Shown in pieces: positions 54,007-63,868 of a DNA stretch of 64,000 nucleotides (positions are counted from its first letter, which is position 1; each line of letters begins with the position of its first letter). This stretch comes from Comamonas testosteroni ATCC 11996 (GTDB lineage: Bacteria > Pseudomonadota > Gammaproteobacteria > Burkholderiales > Burkholderiaceae_C). A program made the position numbers and the translations under genes. Under the pieces are notes generated by a model. The model saw only the letters and a list, made by a program, of their open reading frames with translations, searched no databases and was not told where the DNA came from. The stretch lies in contig NZ_AHIL01000038.1 in the NCBI RefSeq assembly GCF_000241525.1, positions 62,001 through 126,000 on the forward strand. Reading direction: 5' to 3'.

Positions 54007-55319
54007 GCGGCAACTGCCACGGTGGCGTGGGCCTTGCGATAGGCGCCGGGGTAATGCTGCAGAGCACGGTAAAACGCCCATACCGCCGGCAACAGCGTGC
54101 ACATCATGATCGCCATGGCATAGCGCAAGCCTTCGCCAGGCGCAACGGCGTTGAGCACATCACTGAGCCAGCCGGCCACAATAGGCCCCACTCCGTTGCC
54201 CAGCAGGGCTCCGGCCATCAGCACCATGGCGCTGGCCGTGGCTCGCCGCTCGGTCGGCACGACCAGGCTCAAGGCAGCGTAGGTGGCCGGAGCCCACCAG
54301 GATGTGAAGAACGAATAGATCAACATGCAGGCCATGGACAGCATGAACATGTCCGAGCCCACCAGCAGATAGCCGAAACCCAGCACCATGGCCACGCTGG
54401 TGCCGATCACGGGGATGCGAATCTGCCAGCGCACATCGCTGCGCGCCAGCCGGTCCGTCAACCAGCCAGAGAACAGGCTGCCCGAGACCGAGAGCACAGC
54501 GGCCCCTGCAGAAATTGTCCCCGCCTGTTTGAGACTGAGGTCGAAACGCCGCGCAAGCAAAGCCACATTCCAGGCGCCGATCGAGATTCCCGCGATCAGG
54601 ACACAAGCAGCGCCCACGATCAAAAACCGGGTCACGGGCTCTTTCCATATCAAGGCGACGGCAGATTTGGCCTGCTGCCGGCCGTCCTGCGGCTCGGAGA
54701 TCACCTGCGCGATGGTACGAGCGGGTTCGCTGATGCTCAGGCGCAGCACCAGGGACAGGACCATGATGGCTACACCGACGATGACCATGGTCACACGCCA
54801 GCCCCACCACTCGGCAAACAACGGCCCCAGCAACAAAGCCAGCAAGGCGCCCATCGCATTGCCGACACCAAAAACGCTCATGGCACGCGAGCGCTCATGG
54901 GGCTTGTACAGATCGGCCAGGATGGACATGGACGCAGCGCCGCCACCGGCATCCCCCAATGCGGCACCGGCGCGCGATGCCGCCAATCCACCCGAACCTG
55001 TGGCCAGCGCGCCCAGCGCCGCAACGCTGCCACCAACGCCACGGCACCATGCAATCAGGCTGCGACGCTCTTGTCTATCTGCCAGTCGCCCCAGAGGAAT
55101 GCCCAGTGCCGCGAACGTCAGCGCAAAACCGAGTCCGGTGATCAGGCCGATCTGCAAGTCCGAGAAGCCGAACTCCTGCTTGATGGGCTGCAGCAGCACA
55201 GCCAGGATCTGCCGGTCCATGAAGGTCAGGGCAGACAGGGCCGTCAACAGCGCCAGCACATACACCCTTGATGGGTTCTGATGATTTTTGTTTGTCATTG
55301 TTTTCTTGGTTTTTTGCAT
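54003..55319 (-). CDS. MFS transporter (Spinster-like), copy 2
   Basis: 438 residues from the ATG at 55319; a GTG 27 bp upstream and an ATG 21 bp inside are alternatives. 12 TM helices; LTFMDRQILAVLLQPIKQEFG and GIPLGRLADRQERRS match copies 1 and 3. Coupled to the EthD gene and divergent from the amidohydrolase across a perfect palindrome. Confidence 0.83.
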   Translation of the reverse strand: MQKTKKTMTNKNHQNPSRVYVLALLTALSALTFMDRQILAVLLQPIKQEFGFSDLQIGLITGLGFALTFAALGIPLGRLADRQERRSLIAWCRGVGGSVAALGALATGSGGLAASRAGAALGDAGGGAASMSILADLYKPHERSRAMSVFGVGNAMGALLALLLGPLFAEWWGWRVTMVIVGVAIMVLSLVLRLSISEPARTIAQVISEPQDGRQQAKSAVALIWKEPVTRFLIVGAACVLIAGISIGAWNVALLARRFDLSLKQAGTISAGAAVLSVSGSLFSGWLTDRLARSDVRWQIRIPVIGTSVAMVLGFGYLLVGSDMFMLSMACMLIYSFFTSWWAPATYAALSLVVPTERRATASAMVLMAGALLGNGVGPIVAGWLSDVLNAVAPGEGLRYAMAIMMCTLLPAVWAFYRALQHYPGAYRKAHATVAVAA

Positions 55320-55482
55320 CACGTCATGGCTCTCGCCGCTGCTCACGCCTCAGCAGCGCTGTCTGCCCTCGGACGCAAGGAGCGCGGGCGCAGGTCTTTG
55401 CACACGTCTCACATCGCGGCCGCATCCATGTCCAGTTCAATGGAACGGCCTTGAGCATCGTGGTCATGAGCAGCCGCCCTCA

Positions 55483-55501
55483 CATCGTCCCAACGGACGA
55501 T
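55483..55501 (+). promoter_or_regulatory. Regulon palindrome copy (perfect, extended)
   Basis: CAT-CGTCC-caac-GGACG-AT, then TCCCTAACC. It is the longest match in the window, with both ATG-type extensions partly present. 95 bp before the amidohydrolase start and about 165 bp before the divergent MFS start. Confidence 0.7.
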
Positions 55502-55595
55502 TCCCTAACCCGGATTGGCCTTGCGTGCGGATTGCCTCTTAATGGAATGCGGCTGCGGGCTCGACCGCACGCCAGAACCTCAAGGAGACTGACAC

Positions 55596-57311
55596 ATGCA
55601 GCAATTCGACCTGCTGATCCGTAGCGGCCGCATCGTGGACGGCACCGGTGCCCCCGCTTACCGCGCAGACCTTGGCGTGCGCAACGGGCGCATCGCCGCC
55701 ATCGGCCAAGACCTGGGCACCGCCGCGCAGCAAATCGATGCCGACGGCTTGCTGGTGACGCCGGGCTTTGTGGATGTGCACACGCACTTCGACGGTCAGG
55801 CGACCTGGGATGAAAGGCTTTGGCCAAGCTCCCAGCAGGGCGTGACCACCGCAGTAATGGGCAACTGCGGCGTGGGCTTTGCCCCCTGCCGGCCCGAGGA
55901 CCGCGACACGCTGATTGCGCTCATGGAGGGCGTCGAGGACATCCCCGACACCGCGCTGCATGAAGGCCTGCCTTGGAGCTGGGAAAGCTTTCCTGAGTAT
56001 CTGCAAGCCTTGGAAGAGCAGCGCTACGACATCGATATTGCCGCGCTGCTGCCTCACGGTCCGCTGCGCGTCTATGCCATGGGAGAGCGCGCCATACGGC
56101 GCGAGCAGGCCAATGCCGAGGACATCAGAACCATGCAGGAGCTGATCAAGCAAGGCCTGGCAGCCGGAGCCGTGGGTCTGTCCACCTCGCGCACCATGGC
56201 CCACCGCTCCAAGTCGGGGGACTTCACCCCCATGTACCAGGCTGTGAGCGAGGAGCTGCTGGAGCTGGGACTCTCGCTCAAGAGCTATCCGAACAGCGTT
56301 TTCCAGATGATCTCGGACTTCGAGCACGTCGAGGACGAATTCAGCATCCTCACACGCGTCAGTCGGAACACAGGCTGCGCCGGCACGCTCACCGTGCTTC
56401 AGTATCCGCACCGCCCGCAGTTGCACCGAGAGCTGCTGCGCCATATTGAAACAGCCAATGCCGACGGGCTGCGCATCATGGGCCAGGTGCTCAACCGCCC
56501 TGTGGGCGTACTCATGGGGTTTGAATGCAGCCTGAACCCCTTTTCCAGCAAGCCCAGCTATGAAGCGCTGGCTCAGCTCAGTCCGGCAGAACGCATCAAA
56601 GAGCTGTCGCGACCAGGCACGCGCAGCGCCATCCTCGGCGAGAAGGACCGCAATCCCCACCTGTTCATGGAGTACTTCGGCCAGAACTTTGCGGGCATGT
56701 ACCCCTGGTGCGGACAAGAGCCCAACTATCTGCCGCAAGAAGGGGATTCGGTTCAGGCTCTGGCCGACGCAGCCGGCCAGCCACCGCTGGATTGGATGTA
56801 TGACTTCATGCTGGGCAATGAAGGCCAGGCCCTGGTCTATCTGCCCATGGCCAATTATCTGAACCATGACTGCAGCGCCCTGCACGAGCTGCTCGGCCAT
56901 CCCCACACCGTGCCCGCCCTGGGCGATGGCGGAGCTCATGTGGGCACCATCTGCGACGGCAGCGCAACGACCTTTCTGCTCACAGAATGGGTGCGCGAGC
57001 GCGGCCTGTTCAGCATCGAGCAGGCCGTCCATATGCTCACGCAGCGGCCGGCTTCGCTCTACGGCTTTGCCGACCGAGGAGTCCTGCAGGTCGGCAAACT
57101 GGCGGATATCAACCTCATCGACCTGCAGGCGCTCAAAATTCTGCCGCCGCACATCGCTCGCGACCTGCCTGCCGGCGGCAAGCGCTTCCTTCAAGGCGCG
57201 CAGGGCTATCGCTACACCATCAAGTCCGGCCAGATCACCTACCGCGACAGCATGGCCACCGATGCATTGCCAGGCCGCTTGCTCAAGCGCAGCGAGCACA
57301 GGGGCAGCTGA
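55596..57311 (+). CDS. N-acyl-D-amino-acid deacylase-type amidohydrolase
   Basis: 571 residues. Metal site His62/His64 in VDVHTHFDG, Cys91 in [10 protein letters not shown] as in D-aminoacylases, and the C-terminal LGDGGAHVG. The family cleaves N-acyl-D-amino acids and related amides, but many members have unknown substrates. Behind a perfect palindrome in a bile-acid region, hydrolysis of an amide conjugate is a reasonable guess; glycine and taurine conjugates are not D-amino acids, so this needs testing. Cytosolic: no signal peptide. Confidence 0.82.
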   Translation: MQQFDLLIRSGRIVDGTGAPAYRADLGVRNGRIAAIGQDLGTAAQQIDADGLLVTPGFVDVHTHFDGQATWDERLWPSSQQGVTTAVMGNCGVGFAPCRPEDRDTLIALMEGVEDIPDTALHEGLPWSWESFPEYLQALEEQRYDIDIAALLPHGPLRVYAMGERAIRREQANAEDIRTMQELIKQGLAAGAVGLSTSRTMAHRSKSGDFTPMYQAVSEELLELGLSLKSYPNSVFQMISDFEHVEDEFSILTRVSRNTGCAGTLTVLQYPHRPQLHRELLRHIETANADGLRIMGQVLNRPVGVLMGFECSLNPFSSKPSYEALAQLSPAERIKELSRPGTRSAILGEKDRNPHLFMEYFGQNFAGMYPWCGQEPNYLPQEGDSVQALADAAGQPPLDWMYDFMLGNEGQALVYLPMANYLNHDCSALHELLGHPHTVPALGDGGAHVGTICDGSATTFLLTEWVRERGLFSIEQAVHMLTQRPASLYGFADRGVLQVGKLADINLIDLQALKILPPHIARDLPAGGKRFLQGAQGYRYTIKSGQITYRDSMATDALPGRLLKRSEHRGS

Positions 57312-57580
57312 ACGCTGCCGGTCTCCCCATCAGGCCTCGAAGCAAGCCCGGCTCTTGAGGCCTGCGCTCATTTTTTCATCCGGACAGGAGCGCTTTCGTG
57401 CACATCCCTGCATCCAAAAACGGACCAGATCCGCCAGGCCCGCGCCGCTTGTGAGCAGCCATCCTCCCTGGCCTCCTTCGCAGAGATCAGGCGCCTCGAC
57501 CAAGTGCCTTGAGCAGATCGTGTTCACGCCATGCGGATCCCAGCGATATAGTGACCCGTCATCTTCCATGTCTGTACCCC

Positions 57581-58021
57581 ATGCATTTGCGCAAGTTCCA
57601 TACCCTGCTTCAGACGTGGCTCATGCTGCTGAGCTTTTTCGTCATGCCTTGCAGCGCGCAGGAAGCAGCAGCCTGGGATAAGCAGGTAACGGGCCGCACT
57701 TCCATCACCAGGCTGGGCACGATTGACTACGAGGTAGGCTACAGCAACGCAGGCTTTGACCATTTCTCTTCTGAAATCGTGGCCAGATGGAATGACGGAG
57801 GAGCGCAGGAGCAGACGCTGTACGAAGGCATTTACGACCGGCCGCCCGCCAAGGTCTGGGGAAACGGGCCCCATCTTTGCATTGCCATGCAGACCTGCGC
57901 GCGCTATTCGGATCGCTGCAGCCAGTATGTGATTGCACACCGCTATGACACGCAGGCCAAGGCCTTTGTGGCGCTGAAGTCCGAGAAGACTGCGCGCCGG
58001 ATCTGCGCTGCGCCACGCTGA
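57581..58021 (+). CDS. Small secreted protein, unknown function
   Basis: 146 residues from the ATG at 57581. The signal peptide (LLQTWLMLLSFFVMPCSAQ) is clear. The mature part has four cysteines near the C-terminus (CIAMQTCARYSDRCSQ), suggesting disulphides in the periplasm. No family recognised. The 269-bp gap upstream shows nothing else. Confidence 0.65.
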   Translation: MHLRKFHTLLQTWLMLLSFFVMPCSAQEAAAWDKQVTGRTSITRLGTIDYEVGYSNAGFDHFSSEIVARWNDGGAQEQTLYEGIYDRPPAKVWGNGPHLCIAMQTCARYSDRCSQYVIAHRYDTQAKAFVALKSEKTARRICAAPR

Positions 58022-58025
58022 AGAT

Positions 58026-58054
58026 AAAAAAGAAGGAGGCCGGAGCCTCCTTTA
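58026..58054. terminator. Hairpin between convergent genes
   Basis: AAGGAGGC (58034-58041) pairs with GCCTCCTT (58046-58053), with A's on the left and a short T-run. Could serve both the secreted-protein gene and the acyl-CoA ligase. Confidence 0.6.
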
Positions 58055-58121
58055 AATCCCGTCGTCAGGCGCGACGAACAGGGTATCCTCTGTGCTGTCT
58101 GTAACTGTTCTTCCTTCTGGT

Positions 58122-59747
58122 TCAGGCCGCTACGGCGCCAAGCGGCTCATGCTCCGCCGCATAGGCCTTGGCCCAGCGGTAATCCGCCTTGCCTGCCGGG
58201 CTGCGCTTGACTTCAGTGGTCAGATATACGGCGCGCGGCAGCTTGTAGCCCGACAGATTGCTGCGGCAGATCTTTTCGAACTCCTGCAGATCGAACTCAT
58301 GGCCCTGCTGCACCTGCACCACGGCCACCACCTTGCTGCCCCAGCGTTCGTCAGGAAGGCCCACGATCACCACATCCTGAACCGGCGGGTAGCGGCGCGC
58401 GGTTTCCTCCACCTCTTCGGGGTAGACCTTCTCGCCTCCTGTGTTGATGCACTGCGAGCCACGACCCAGCACCACATATTCGCCCGTGGTGTCGATGCGG
58501 GCCCTGTCCCCTGTCAACACCCAGCGGCTGCCCTCGACCATCACAAAGGTCTCGGCCGTTTTCTTGGGATCTCCGTAATAGCCCAGGGGCATGTGACCAC
58601 GGCGCGAAAGAATGCCTTCCTCCCCTGGCTGATTCAGGATGCGCAGATCTTCGGAGATCACGCTGAGGTCAGGACGCGGCGAGATGCGTATAAAGCCTTC
58701 GCCCTCGGGCGTTTTCTCCCCTCCGCCCAAGACACCGGATTCGGAGCTGGCCATGCCGTTGTTGAGCACCAGATGAGGCACCTGCACCAGCAGCCGCTCC
58801 TGCAGATGACGCGAAAACACGGCACCGCCGTTGCCGAAGATCATCAGTGACTTGAGAGGCCAGCGCCCGGGGTTGTTCTCCAGCGTCTGGATGATGGGCA
58901 AGGCCATGGCATCGCCAACCACGGCCATCACATTGATCTGGTGATGCTCGATCAGATCCAGCATGTGCACGGGATCAAAGTTCTTGCGATCGTTCACATA
59001 GACCGGATGCCCGGAAAACAGGCTGATCAGGGTGGCCCACATGGCTGCGCCATGCATGAGCGGGGCCGCCGCCAGATAGGCCAGCGCCGGACCGTTGGGC
59101 ACCAGTTGGAGCAGCTCCTCCGGCCGTTCGATGGGAGGCCGGCGGAAGTAATAGCCGCCACCGCCCAAGGCCCCCATGAACAGGGATTTATGTGGCCACA
59201 TCACGCCTTTGGGCAGCCCCGTGGTGCCGCCGGTGCAGAGCATGAAGATATCGTCATCGCTGCGCTCGGCGTCCGTGAGCTCCCGGGCGCCTTCGGCCAG
59301 CACCGACTCGTAGGGCTGAACGCTTCTGGGCAGGCCATCGCGCACAGTGCCAACCCGCAGCGCCAGGCGCAGCGTGGGCACCCGGGGCATGACTTCCAGC
59401 ACCGACGCATCGAAGTCCGCGCCATAGACCAGGCCGCGCAGATCCAGGCTGTTGAACAGTCCCTGAAGCTCATCGGCCACATAGCGGTAGTTCACGTTCA
59501 CGGGCACGGCACCGATCTTGCTGCAGGCGAAAAAGGCCTCCAGATACTCGGCGCAGTTGTAGAGCTGGATGCCGACGTTGTCGCCCCGCCCGATGCCACG
59601 CGCACGCAGCGCATTGCCCAGCTGATTGGCTCGCTCATCGAGCTGCTTGAAGCTGAGCTTCTGGTCGCCGCAACCGAAGGCCGTGCGATCAGGTACGGCC
59701 TGTACCACCAGCTCGAAAATATCTGCCAAATTGAAGGTCCGCTTCAT
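58122..59747 (-). CDS. Acyl-CoA synthetase, FadD3/FadD19-like
   Basis: 541 residues. ANL signatures CTGGTTGLPKGV, FGNGGAVFS, GDRARIDTTGEYVVLGRGSQCINTGGEK and the C-terminal Lys in RSPAGKADY. The wide, glycine-rich substrate region GALGGGGYYF is typical of the steroid-CoA ligase branch FadD3/FadD19. Likely activates a steroid side chain or a ring-derived carboxylate. Palindrome half-site 86 bp upstream. Confidence 0.85.
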   Translation of the reverse strand: MKRTFNLADIFELVVQAVPDRTAFGCGDQKLSFKQLDERANQLGNALRARGIGRGDNVGIQLYNCAEYLEAFFACSKIGAVPVNVNYRYVADELQGLFNSLDLRGLVYGADFDASVLEVMPRVPTLRLALRVGTVRDGLPRSVQPYESVLAEGARELTDAERSDDDIFMLCTGGTTGLPKGVMWPHKSLFMGALGGGGYYFRRPPIERPEELLQLVPNGPALAYLAAAPLMHGAAMWATLISLFSGHPVYVNDRKNFDPVHMLDLIEHHQINVMAVVGDAMALPIIQTLENNPGRWPLKSLMIFGNGGAVFSRHLQERLLVQVPHLVLNNGMASSESGVLGGGEKTPEGEGFIRISPRPDLSVISEDLRILNQPGEEGILSRRGHMPLGYYGDPKKTAETFVMVEGSRWVLTGDRARIDTTGEYVVLGRGSQCINTGGEKVYPEEVEETARRYPPVQDVVIVGLPDERWGSKVVAVVQVQQGHEFDLQEFEKICRSNLSGYKLPRAVYLTTEVKRSPAGKADYRWAKAYAAEHEPLGAVAA

Positions 59748-59832
59748 CTTCCTGTCTCCGTCTGTCCTTGAGTTGTTCTGAATTCACTGCGTCTGCAATC
59801 GCTCTCATGCTCGGCGGCTGGCCTGCGGCATC

Positions 59833-59849
59833 CATCGTCCGCTTGAACT
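59833..59849 (-). promoter_or_regulatory. Regulon site copy upstream of acyl-CoA synthetase
   Basis: Minus strand AGTTC-aagc-GGACG-ATG then GATG. Right half perfect, left 2-3/5. 86 bp before the ligase start. ACCCTAG occurs 78 bp further on at 59918-59924. Confidence 0.45.
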
Positions 59850-59965
59850 GGGGACAGACCCTTGGTCACTGGCGCGCCAATGCTCTGACTAAACGGCATG
59901 TGCTGCCAAGAGCGCCAACCCTAGTGCGTATGCCTTCCGGCTGGCAGCAGGCAAAGCGCTGCCGC

Positions 59966-61324
59966 TCAAGCCGTCTTTCCTGCTGCCAGCTGCGCCGCGT
60001 AGTGCCTGATGACCCAGACATAGATTCCCACCGCCAGCAGATAGAACGTCAGCATGCAGACCAGCGCCCAGCGCAGCGACTCCTGCCCGTAACCGGCAGT
60101 GAAGGCGTCGCTGAGCAGTCCCACCGCCAAAGGCCCCAGCCCGCCGCCGACAGCCGTCAGCAGCAGGTTGTAGATGGACAGCGAGGTCGCCAGGCGATGC
60201 GCTGCGATCACATTGGTCAGTGCCGCAAAGACCGGCGCCGCCCAGAAGCTGGAGAAGATGGCAAACAGGCCATAGAAGGCCACGGCGTGGGGAATCTGCA
60301 GCCCCGCAAGCTGCCAGGTCTGGGGCGAGGTGTTGAGATAGAAGGCCAGCCCCAGCGGCACCGAGATCAGCGTGCCCAGAATCGGCATGCCCACCTGCCA
60401 GCGCTTGTCGCGCCTGGCCATGAGATCCGTCAGCCAGCCGCTGAGCAAAGCACCAGCGATGGCTGCAGGCCCGCCGATAAAGCCCATGATGGCGCCAGCA
60501 TCCTTGAGCTGAAGACCATGGGAGCGCACCAGAAACGCCGTGTTCCACATGCCGATCGCGTAACCCGCGAACGCCATCAGCATGCTGGCCAGCCCCAGGC
60601 CCACAAACGCCTTGTTGCGCACCAGGGCTGACATTACCTCGCTGAACTTCTCGGTTGCTGCCTGCACCACGGCACGACCTTCCTGCGCGCCACGCAAGGG
60701 CTCACGGCAAGTCAAGCGCAGCATCAAAGCGATCAGCACGCCGGGCACAGACAGCCACAGAAAGGCCGCACGCCAACCATGGTGCTGGGCAATCCAGGCT
60801 CCCACGCCCAGGCCCACCAGCGAGCCCAGATGCGGACCCAGGCTGAACACGCTCATGGCCCGGCTGCGCTGCTCGGGCGGGTAGACGTCTGCGATCATGG
60901 TGGTCGATGCGGCCGTGCTGCCCGCCTCTCCCACAGCCACGCCCACACGAGCAGCCGTCAGGCTCCAGAAGCCCACCGCCATGCCGCAAAGACCCGTGGC
61001 AACGCTCCAGCCGGCGCAGCACCAGGCGATCAGGTTGCGGCGGTTGGTACGATCGGCAAAGCGGCCAAAAGGGACGGCCAGAATGCTGTAGAACAGAGCA
61101 AAGGCCAGACCCGTGAGCAAGCCCATGGCGCTGTCCGAAACCCCCATCTCCTGCTTGATGGGCTGAATCAGCACCCCCATGATCTGGCGGTCGATCATGC
61201 TCACTCCATAGACGAGCAGCAGCACCAGCAGCAGATAGTGACGACGCCAGCCCGTCACATTGCTCGCCGACATCACCCTGGCCGAAGCGGCTTGCGGCAC
61301 TCGGGCCGCAGCAGATGCACTCAT
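59966..61324 (-). CDS. MFS transporter (Spinster-like), copy 3
   Basis: 452 residues from the ATG at 61324. 12 TM helices with GVSMIDRQIMGVLIQPIKQEMG and AVPFGRFADRTNRRN. Follows the fused dehydrogenase gene by 103 bp on the same strand. Together with copies 1 and 2 it gives the region three parallel carriers, perhaps for different bile acids or pathway intermediates. Confidence 0.85.
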   Translation of the reverse strand: MSASAAARVPQAASARVMSASNVTGWRRHYLLLVLLLVYGVSMIDRQIMGVLIQPIKQEMGVSDSAMGLLTGLAFALFYSILAVPFGRFADRTNRRNLIAWCCAGWSVATGLCGMAVGFWSLTAARVGVAVGEAGSTAASTTMIADVYPPEQRSRAMSVFSLGPHLGSLVGLGVGAWIAQHHGWRAAFLWLSVPGVLIALMLRLTCREPLRGAQEGRAVVQAATEKFSEVMSALVRNKAFVGLGLASMLMAFAGYAIGMWNTAFLVRSHGLQLKDAGAIMGFIGGPAAIAGALLSGWLTDLMARRDKRWQVGMPILGTLISVPLGLAFYLNTSPQTWQLAGLQIPHAVAFYGLFAIFSSFWAAPVFAALTNVIAAHRLATSLSIYNLLLTAVGGGLGPLAVGLLSDAFTAGYGQESLRWALVCMLTFYLLAVGIYVWVIRHYAAQLAAGKTA

Positions 61325-61427
61325 TTCCTGTCTCCTGAAAAACGTGATCTCCGCCACGTGGATTGAATGGAGCCTTGCATTCCCGGTAAAAAGGCCGCGG
61401 CACTTTGCGGTGTGCCGCGCCAAGTCA

Positions 61428-63839
61428 CTAGGCAAGCAGTTCGCAGAAGGGAAGGTCCTTGTCCGCACGAGGCTCTGCGGCCAGCCCCAGCACGCGCTCG
61501 CCAATGCTGTTGAGCACCACCTCGTCGGTACCGCCCGCAATGCGCATGCCGGCAGAGCCGAACCACAGGCGCTCGACCATGGCAAAGCGCTCGCCAAGTT
61601 CGCTGGCGGCCAGCACGCCGCGCTCGCCCAGCAGGTCGATGGCGAAGTAGCTGAAGGACTGCAGCGCGGCAGCGGCCACGTTCTTGGCGCCGCTCATTTC
61701 GGGGCCGGGCTGGCGGCCCTTGCTCAGCGCCGTCAGCGCGCGGCACTGCAGCAGCCATAGCGCCTGCTCCTTCAGATAGAGGTCGGCCCAGCGCTCGCGC
61801 AGGCGACCGTCCTGCAGCGCCGGCCTGCCGTCAAACCGATGATCGGCCAGCAGGCCCGCCGTGGTGCGCCACAGCTCGGCGGGCATCACGCCGCCGATGG
61901 CCAGGCGCTCTGCCATCAAGCCTGTCAGCGTGACCTTCCAGCCACCGCCCAGCTTGCCCACCATCTGACTATCGGGCACGAACACGTCCTCGAAGAAGAC
62001 TTCGTTGAACTCGGACTCGCCCCCTGCCTGGCGAATCGGGCGCACGGTAATGCCCGGCGAGCGCATATCGAGGAAGAAGGTGGTCAAGCCTTCAAACTTG
62101 CTCGCCTGCGGATTGGTCCTTGCCAGCACCAGACCAAACTGGGCAAACTGCGCCAGCGACGTCCAGACCTTCTGCCCGTTGACGATCCATCCCTCGCGGC
62201 CATCGGTCGCGCGCTCGGCACGTGTGCGCACCATGCCCAGATCGGAGCCGGCACCCGGCTCGCTCAACAGCTGGCACCAAAGGTTTTTTCCGCTCAGTGC
62301 CGGGGCCACATGCTGGCCCAGCACTTCGGGGCTGGCATGTGCCATCACCGATGGCAGCACCATGCCCAGGCTCACATTGAACATGCCCGTGGGCACCTTG
62401 ACCTTGCCCTCTTCCTGGCGCCAGATCAGCTCCTGCATGGGTGTGCCGCCCCGGCCCCCCAGCATCTTGGGCCAGGTAATCGCGCCAAAACCCGCTGCAG
62501 CCTTCTTGCCCTGCCAGAGCCGGGCTGCCTCCATGCGCTGCTCGGCAGTCATGTCACGACCGAAGTAGTCGTCGGCACTGGCCTTGGGCTCGGCATTGGC
62601 CTGCAGCCAGGCGCGGCATTCGGCGCGGAAGGCGGCCTCTTCGGGCGTGTCTTCAAAGTCCATGGACTGGCGCTCAGCCGCGGCCAAGCTCTGCCCAATC
62701 GTCTCTTTCGCAGGAGCAAGCAACCGCTTTTGCAACTCGACCGCCACCTGCTCGCGCCAGGCGTGGATACTGCCCAGCTCCACGGCCTGCTGGCGCGCAC
62801 GGCGGTAGAACAGATGGCAATCCAGCTCCCATGTATAGCCCATGCCGCCGTGGGTGTGCAGGTTTTCCTGCGCCGCGTCCGACAGCGCCTGAGTGCTGCT
62901 CACGCGAGCTGCGGCGGCTGCGCCGGGCAGCTCGGGCACACCATCAGCCAGCGTCATGTCTGCCGTCAGTGCCCAGGCCCCGTAGTAGCAATGCGCACGG
63001 GCCAGCTGGTTGTTGGTGTAGAGATTGGCCAGCTTGTGCTTGATGCCCTGATAGGACCCAATGGGACGGCCAAAGGCCTTGCGCTCCCTGGCGTAGCTGC
63101 AGGCCATCTCCAGTGCGGCGTCAGCTGCTCCCAGCTGTTCAAAGGCCAGCATCACGGCCGCGCGATTGCGCACGCGCGCCAGCACTTGAGCCGCGCTGCC
63201 GGCCCCGTCAAGTTGCTCGGCCGCCGTGCCGTCAAAGCGCAACAAGGCATAGGGCTTGGAAGGATCCAGCGTCTTGAGCTTCTTGCGCTGCACCGAGCCG
63301 TCACACCTGAAGGCCACCAGCACATCCGCTCCCGTCGCATTGCGCGCCAGCGCCACACCCCATTGCGCGGCCATGCCGTCGGCCACCAACGGACATTCCC
63401 CCTTCAAGGTCTTGCCGTCAAACAGGGGCAGAGCGGATGGCGGCTCCTGCCCGTCCGTCGGCGCTGCCAGGCAGCCAATGCTTCCGCCCGAAACCGGCAG
63501 CAGCCATTGCTGGCGTTGTGCAGACCGATCCTGTGTAGATAGCAGGACTGCCTGCACCGCCAGATACATGGTCGATGCCAGAGGCACAGGACTGAGCTGG
63601 CGGCCCACTTCCTCGGCCACCACGCACATTTCCATGGAACCAAGGCCTATGCCGCCGCAGTCCTCGGGCAGCATCAGGCTGGTCACCCCCAGCTGGGCCA
63701 TGCCGCTCCATACGTCCTGAGCATGATGCCCCTCGCCCTCGAGCAAGGCACGCGCCTGCGTCAACGGCGATTCCCTGGTCAGGAATTTTCGTATTTCGTT
63801 GCGCAAGGCGTTCTGGTCGTCACTGAAATCGAAGTTCAT
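61428..63839 (-). CDS. Tandem (fused) acyl-CoA dehydrogenase, FadE34/ChsE3 architecture
   Basis: 803 residues from the ATG at 63839 (GGAGAC upstream). First domain (about 1-390) has RKAFGRPIGSYQGIKH and HTHGGMGYTWELDCH but no SEPGAGSD loop. Second domain (about 400-803) has LLSEPGAGSDLGMVRT, NGQKVWTSLAQFA and GGTDEVVLNSIGERVLGL. The order joins a degenerate and a catalytic subunit in one chain, as in mycobacterial FadE34, which acts on the five-carbon side chain of cholesterol and cholate. The YEGT glutamate is replaced by GGT. Confidence 0.88.
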   Translation of the reverse strand: MNFDFSDDQNALRNEIRKFLTRESPLTQARALLEGEGHHAQDVWSGMAQLGVTSLMLPEDCGGIGLGSMEMCVVAEEVGRQLSPVPLASTMYLAVQAVLLSTQDRSAQRQQWLLPVSGGSIGCLAAPTDGQEPPSALPLFDGKTLKGECPLVADGMAAQWGVALARNATGADVLVAFRCDGSVQRKKLKTLDPSKPYALLRFDGTAAEQLDGAGSAAQVLARVRNRAAVMLAFEQLGAADAALEMACSYARERKAFGRPIGSYQGIKHKLANLYTNNQLARAHCYYGAWALTADMTLADGVPELPGAAAAARVSSTQALSDAAQENLHTHGGMGYTWELDCHLFYRRARQQAVELGSIHAWREQVAVELQKRLLAPAKETIGQSLAAAERQSMDFEDTPEEAAFRAECRAWLQANAEPKASADDYFGRDMTAEQRMEAARLWQGKKAAAGFGAITWPKMLGGRGGTPMQELIWRQEEGKVKVPTGMFNVSLGMVLPSVMAHASPEVLGQHVAPALSGKNLWCQLLSEPGAGSDLGMVRTRAERATDGREGWIVNGQKVWTSLAQFAQFGLVLARTNPQASKFEGLTTFFLDMRSPGITVRPIRQAGGESEFNEVFFEDVFVPDSQMVGKLGGGWKVTLTGLMAERLAIGGVMPAELWRTTAGLLADHRFDGRPALQDGRLRERWADLYLKEQALWLLQCRALTALSKGRQPGPEMSGAKNVAAAALQSFSYFAIDLLGERGVLAASELGERFAMVERLWFGSAGMRIAGGTDEVVLNSIGERVLGLAAEPRADKDLPFCELLA

Positions 63840-63868
63840 CTTTTTGTCTCCACCCATTCTTCCAAAGC

